A DNA stretch of 64,000 nt from Arbacia lixula (Eukaryota > Echinodermata > Echinoidea > Arbacioida > Arbaciidae): positions 23,395,756 to 23,459,755 of the forward strand of contig OZ022576.1 of NCBI GenBank assembly GCA_963669155.1, given 5' to 3'. The position numbers were made by a program, and so were the translations under genes. How positions within the stretch are numbered: the first letter of the stretch is position 1; every line of letters begins with the position of its first letter. Under the pieces are notes generated by a model. The model did no database searches. It saw only the letters and a program-made list of their open reading frames with translations, and was not told where the DNA came from. Below are positions 59,779 to 64,000 of this stretch, in pieces.

Positions 59779-62700
59779 AATTTTTTTTCGAAATACACCT
59801 ATATTCACCCACTTCAACTAACAAAATGCAGTAATTTCATATCTCGAATACATTGGCACTGTTCTTCAAGTACTTAATCTTTGGGTAAGCGCCTTTTGTA
59901 GTTCAATTTACATCAAATTGAAACAAGGGTAATCTTGCCAATATATGTACAAATTCAGCGATTGGTATTCTTATAATTGGACCTTTATTAAGCGTCATTT
60001 TACCAGCCGAACCTTGGACAGCCGAAGCAATTTCAGTTCTTGACTACATTGCCTCAATTCTTAAAGCGCTTAAAATGCGCGGGTGTTCGTCTAAACGTTG
60101 TAATTGGATTTACCTTAACCCCAAAAGGAAAAAAAATGATATGTAATCTTTTCAATCAACAGAAAATTCAGCAATTAATATTCTAAATATTGGAAAGATT
60201 ACGTTTGTCACATATATTGTTCCGTTACCACGCAGTAATCAGAAGTAGTTACCACTTTCTTGACTTAGTAGTGGGCTTGCTATATAAGTCACTGTTATCA
60301 AAGTCACGTGACTGACCACAATTGCACACATGTAATTACATGGTTATGAGCAGAAATAATAAAGAAATATGCGCCAGTTAATCAAAATGAAAAATGTTCT
60401 TCAATTTGTATTCCTAGTATTTGGGGAAATAAGTTTTGAAACACAGATTATCTCATCATTCAGTAATCAAAGAATAATCTTGTACTTCTCTCTCAACGGT
60501 GGAATTTTTTCAAGCCTGCATTTAGAGAACGGAAAGAACCTTACATTGACAGCATAATTCATGTTTTAAAAGCAAGATAGGGGATTGAAATCAGATTATC
60601 ATGAATTAGTACCCTCGCCTCGATATGAATTAATGTGCCCTCGAAATGAAAAACATAATGTGCCTGCTAGTCAACCGCAAGGGTTTCATACAAAAGTGAA
60701 CATCTTCCATAGATTGGAGTTATCAATGGAAGGGCGAAGAGGAGCAATCCTAAATGTGTTATTTCGTAGGGTTGAGGAAGCTTCGGTCATCGAAAGAGTG
60801 GTTTTTAACTCAATTCAACTCCAATCATGCCAATTTTGGTCAAATCCCATGTCGTTTTTTTGCATGTAAGGAGATATTTGATTCCAGCTCGAGAACAGCA
60901 CGGGCAATGTAATAAGCGCAGGACTCGCCACCCGTGCACATTACCGACTATTCTCCGGTCTCTGCTGCATCCAGATCACACGTCAATGCCAAATATCTTA
61001 TTACGTTTAAAGGCGAACCTCGGTACAGATAGAGATGCCATAAAGGAAGAAGTATATTTTTTTGCAATTATTTTAATGATGTATAGAAAACGTCCTTATG
61101 AAACCAAAAAATTTCACACTGAGGTATAATCTAAATGATACTGTTTATGTAACGAAATAATTTACTATGTTCTGTGTGGTAACACTAATTGTCATTAATG
61201 AAAAATTTGCATTGTGGGATCAGGAGTGATATTTTGTATCACATGGTCAAAACGAAATAATGTACATTGGAACTGACGATGTGAGTAATGCCCCGCTTGG
61301 ATACAATTCAAATTATTGCATGATTTTCAGTAATGATATTTCAAAATTGCGTTGATGTCATCATAATTCCTCGGAATCAAAAAAGAAAGATCCTTGCAAA
61401 GTTTGGTTTGTCGTTGCTCAATCATAGCCTGTTGATTCAGAATTACTTCCCCCAACTTTAAATGTTTTTACGGTCTTAGGGTTTCTTAAAACTGTCAAAC
61501 GTTTTGAAATGAGTGAAATTCGGCGCCGTTATGAAAAGAATTGTCAGCAAACAGGCGTTATTTCAATTAGGAGATGAACTTTTGGCAACTACCCAATAGT
61601 AAGGATAGCGTGCTCCATCCTAAAAAATGGGTTGTTTTTCATTCACATTTTCCCGTATGCATATCCTTGTATTTGTTAATACAATGTAATTTCTTTCGCA
61701 TAGACAAAGAATAAATCTGTCACCTTTGGAAACATGCTCTTCAATAGTCAAAATCTAGTTTGGGCTATTTGTAACAAATCAGACTCCGTTGTCGGGCCAC
61801 GACGGTTGTTGACTTGCCATGACTTCTTTGGATACATAACTGTTGCGCGGGAAGATCCCCCTAAGCCTTCCACGAAGTACCCACTAAGACTGTCGAAAAG
61901 CTGGTCAGCTCACACAGATTTCTACGAAGATATCAACCGTAAATGGATTGTTAAAGGTTGAAGGTTCGGCATATGCAGTCATGGCCTTTTACATCTTATG
62001 AATAGGCCTACGTCACGGTTAACAGGAGTTGTTAGATGGCTATGGATACAATCAAATCAAATCAGTAAACAATTCCTTAATGTTTGATATCCATATTATT
62101 AACTGTAACTAGAGACCTTACACATCATGGCCTTCGTTGTGCGTTGATTTTTTATTACTACATCAAAGACTAACGTCACTCAACAGCATATGGGCAGGTC
62201 TCACACAAGGTAAAGCACAATTCGGCTGTAGAAAGTAGGCGTTTTGACTTGTTTCAGTTACATTACCTAGTCTTTTTAGCAAATTTGTTCAATTGAATAA
62301 CATTACCCATACAACATGGACTTACACGCTTAACAAGCAGTCAAATTACTAATCGTATTTCCGTACAGACGTTCTATCCAAATATTCATATGTAAAAATA
62401 ACAATTTGTTCTTATCTGTAAATAACAGAAACTAAATATTACTTTCACCTTTGTCTGATTCTTTTCTTAACTCTTCGTCCGCTATCGATGCATTCTTGTA
62501 TCGTAGACACAACTTGCATAGAGCAGCATTTGGTATATAAAGCACAAATAGTGAACCGTCTTGCCGTGCAGAACGCGTCCTCTCCTGCGAGGGATGAAGA
62601 TCTCACGGATAAGCCTCGGCAATAATATCACGTGACTTCTCGCGGCGCCAAAAGATTGAATATCGAGTGCGTGTGACAACTTTCTGGTGTTGTTGACAAA

Positions 62701-63876
62701 CACTCATCTGCTCATGGACAAAGATTTTATATCTTGAGCCTCCAAATGCGGATTAGGGGGTCAATCTAATTTCACGAGGTCTCCGTCTCCCCATATTCTG
62801 CTCTCATGTCTTATTTGACACAAGTTCACGCTCTAATTATACTGTTACATGGGAGTGTCACACTTGTTAGGGGTAAGGTTACCAGGTGTATATTTCAAGT
62901 AAACTCTCTTCACAGTACTCCTGTTGTCGGCATGAACGGGCAAAAGCAGGGCCCTATCTATATTGATCGGTGGGAAAGTAGTTTCTTAAATTTTGAGTGA
63001 AGTGCTACTTTAACTTAATATTCCAGGTCCATTGAAACATTCATCCAATTGTGCTTTGGTTAAAGATATTATGAGAAAGAAGGAAATCATGACTTCAAAT
63101 TAAAAGCATGTCAGAAATTGTTAGATTCCAATATCTGGTAAAGTAAACTTAGATTCATTCTTGAACATGTTTCATACATATTTATTGATGTCGATCATAG
63201 ATATATTGGTACACCGGTGTTAAAAAAAATGTGTAGACGAATTAGCTTTACCCTAATATAACGTGTGTAGTGTTTATCGTATTACGTCATTCAGAATCAC
63301 AACTGTGTAGCCCGTAATATAAATACTAAGAAAAAATGACTTTCAAATGGATTTGAACTTATATTAGTACGGCAGAGGTCAATGCGTTTTCATGCCCTAA
63401 AATGTGCTTACTAGTGTAAGTATGTATCAGAAACTAAGATCTATGTCTTGAAGGGCTATCGCTTCTTTGTGTAAGATATATTTCAATCAACATGTTATGC
63501 CAACTCTATTTTACCTCATGCTACAGCCCAGGGTCATTCCGTCGCCATCTATTTTTACTCGGTAACAATAGCTACTGGCTGCAATTCCAGCTAGAATCAC
63601 GAAGGTTACGACATTAAGACCTTAGCACGGCCGCTAAAACGGGTTAATTTGGGAGTTGGTAGAAAGCAAGAAACGTCGGGTGAAAATCAAACGTGCATGC
63701 GTCAACATCTGTTTCTTTGTTTGTTCATTCTCAGAGGGGAAAGTTGTAATTCCTTCGTGCTAAATCAATTCACAAATTATACGCCAATCTAACTCCGGGC
63801 AATGAATCAATACAGATTTTGAATTTCATTTTGATATCTTTATTTCGGAATCATATACTGATACTAATTGTAATGA
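59779..63876. other. Interior between the inverted 110-bp repeats
   Basis: 4.1 kb with open frames at 60585-60869, 60827-61129 and 61704-61961 on the + strand and 62482-62703 on the minus strand. None is recognised. GTCACGTGAC is at 60303-60312 and ATCACGTGAC at 62628-62637. Confidence 0.4.
61704..61961 (+). CDS. Candidate exon or transposon fragment, unidentified
   Basis: After a possible acceptor (atttctttcgcatag|ACA) one frame is open for 85 codons to TGA. It begins TKNKSVTFGNMLFNSQNL and includes FFGYITVAREDPPKPSTKYP and WSAHTDFYEDINRKW. Composition is protein-like but no family is recognised. It lies between the inverted 110-bp repeats, so it may belong to a mobile element. Confidence 0.28.
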   Translation, partial: TKNKSVTFGNMLFNSQNLVWAICNKSDSVVGPRRLLTCHDFFGYITVAREDPPKPSTKYPLRLSKSWSAHTDFYEDINRKWIVKG

Positions 63877-63986
63877 CTGGCACGGTTGAAGTAGACCGGG
63901 TCTTAGCATGATTTGAAAATCTTATGCCTGTTCTTTGACGTATGCATGCATCGAAATTAATGCAGTCAATACTGACTTGCAAGCCG
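63877..63986 (-). repeat. 110-bp repeat, right copy of an inverted pair
   Basis: The reverse complement starts CGGCTTGCAAGTCAGTATTG and ends CTACTTCAACCGTGCCAG, matching 59669-59778 at roughly 91%. Together they could be terminal inverted repeats of a 4.3-kb element. Confidence 0.88.
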
Positions 63987-64000
63987 ATCCTTAAATGTTT

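Overview
The window is eukaryotic nuclear DNA, most likely from a marine deuterostome invertebrate; an echinoderm, perhaps a sea urchin, is my best guess. The genome is AT-rich with short GC- and CpG-richer exons bounded by GT/AG introns. It carries dense (CT)n, (CA)n and (AT)n microsatellites, long poly-G/poly-C runs, palindromic MITE-like elements and a decayed non-LTR retrotransposon. I see no bacterial, organellar or viral gene layout. The species assignment is inference from texture and protein similarity only.

The one gene recognised with confidence runs on the + strand from 12786 to 34727. It is a zinc transporter of the ZIP (SLC39) family, LIV-1 subfamily, closest to vertebrate SLC39A12 and SLC39A4. 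Twelve coding exons were assembled by hand. Every junction is GT/AG and keeps the reading frame, giving 790 residues. Exons 12786-13121, 19320-19527, 20012-20427 and 21891-22068 encode the cysteine-framed extracellular domain, with a large His-rich linker in the third. Exons 23048-23217, 23672-23914, 28264-28416, 29324-29511 and 34581-34727 encode eight membrane segments, including the HNxxD and [10 protein letters not shown] metal-site motifs. Exons 25090-25197, 26105-26219 and 31084-31194 encode loops. The signal-peptide exon is not firmly found; a weak candidate lies at 12079-12123.

Upstream (1-12300) no conventional gene is recognised. The stretch holds a diverged tandem duplication (about 2112-2990), a GATA/GACA-type microsatellite (7555-7690), two copies of a spacerless 365-bp palindrome flanked by TTAA (9311-9675 and 12305-12669) and a 146-bp foldback (9869-10014). 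Inside the transporter's last intron (31195-34580) lies a broken L1/Tx1-type reverse transcriptase.

Downstream (35.4-64 kb) is mostly repeats: a tRNA-headed SINE-like element (37165-37356), its head-to-head foldback copy (58313-58487), and a 110-bp inverted repeat pair (59669-59778 and 63877-63986) bounding 4.3 kb. On the minus strand between 56.4 and 47.8 kb, five short segments with good splice signals join in frame into one possible unidentified gene. Two more isolated + strand candidate exons (52307 and 61704) are offered with low confidence.
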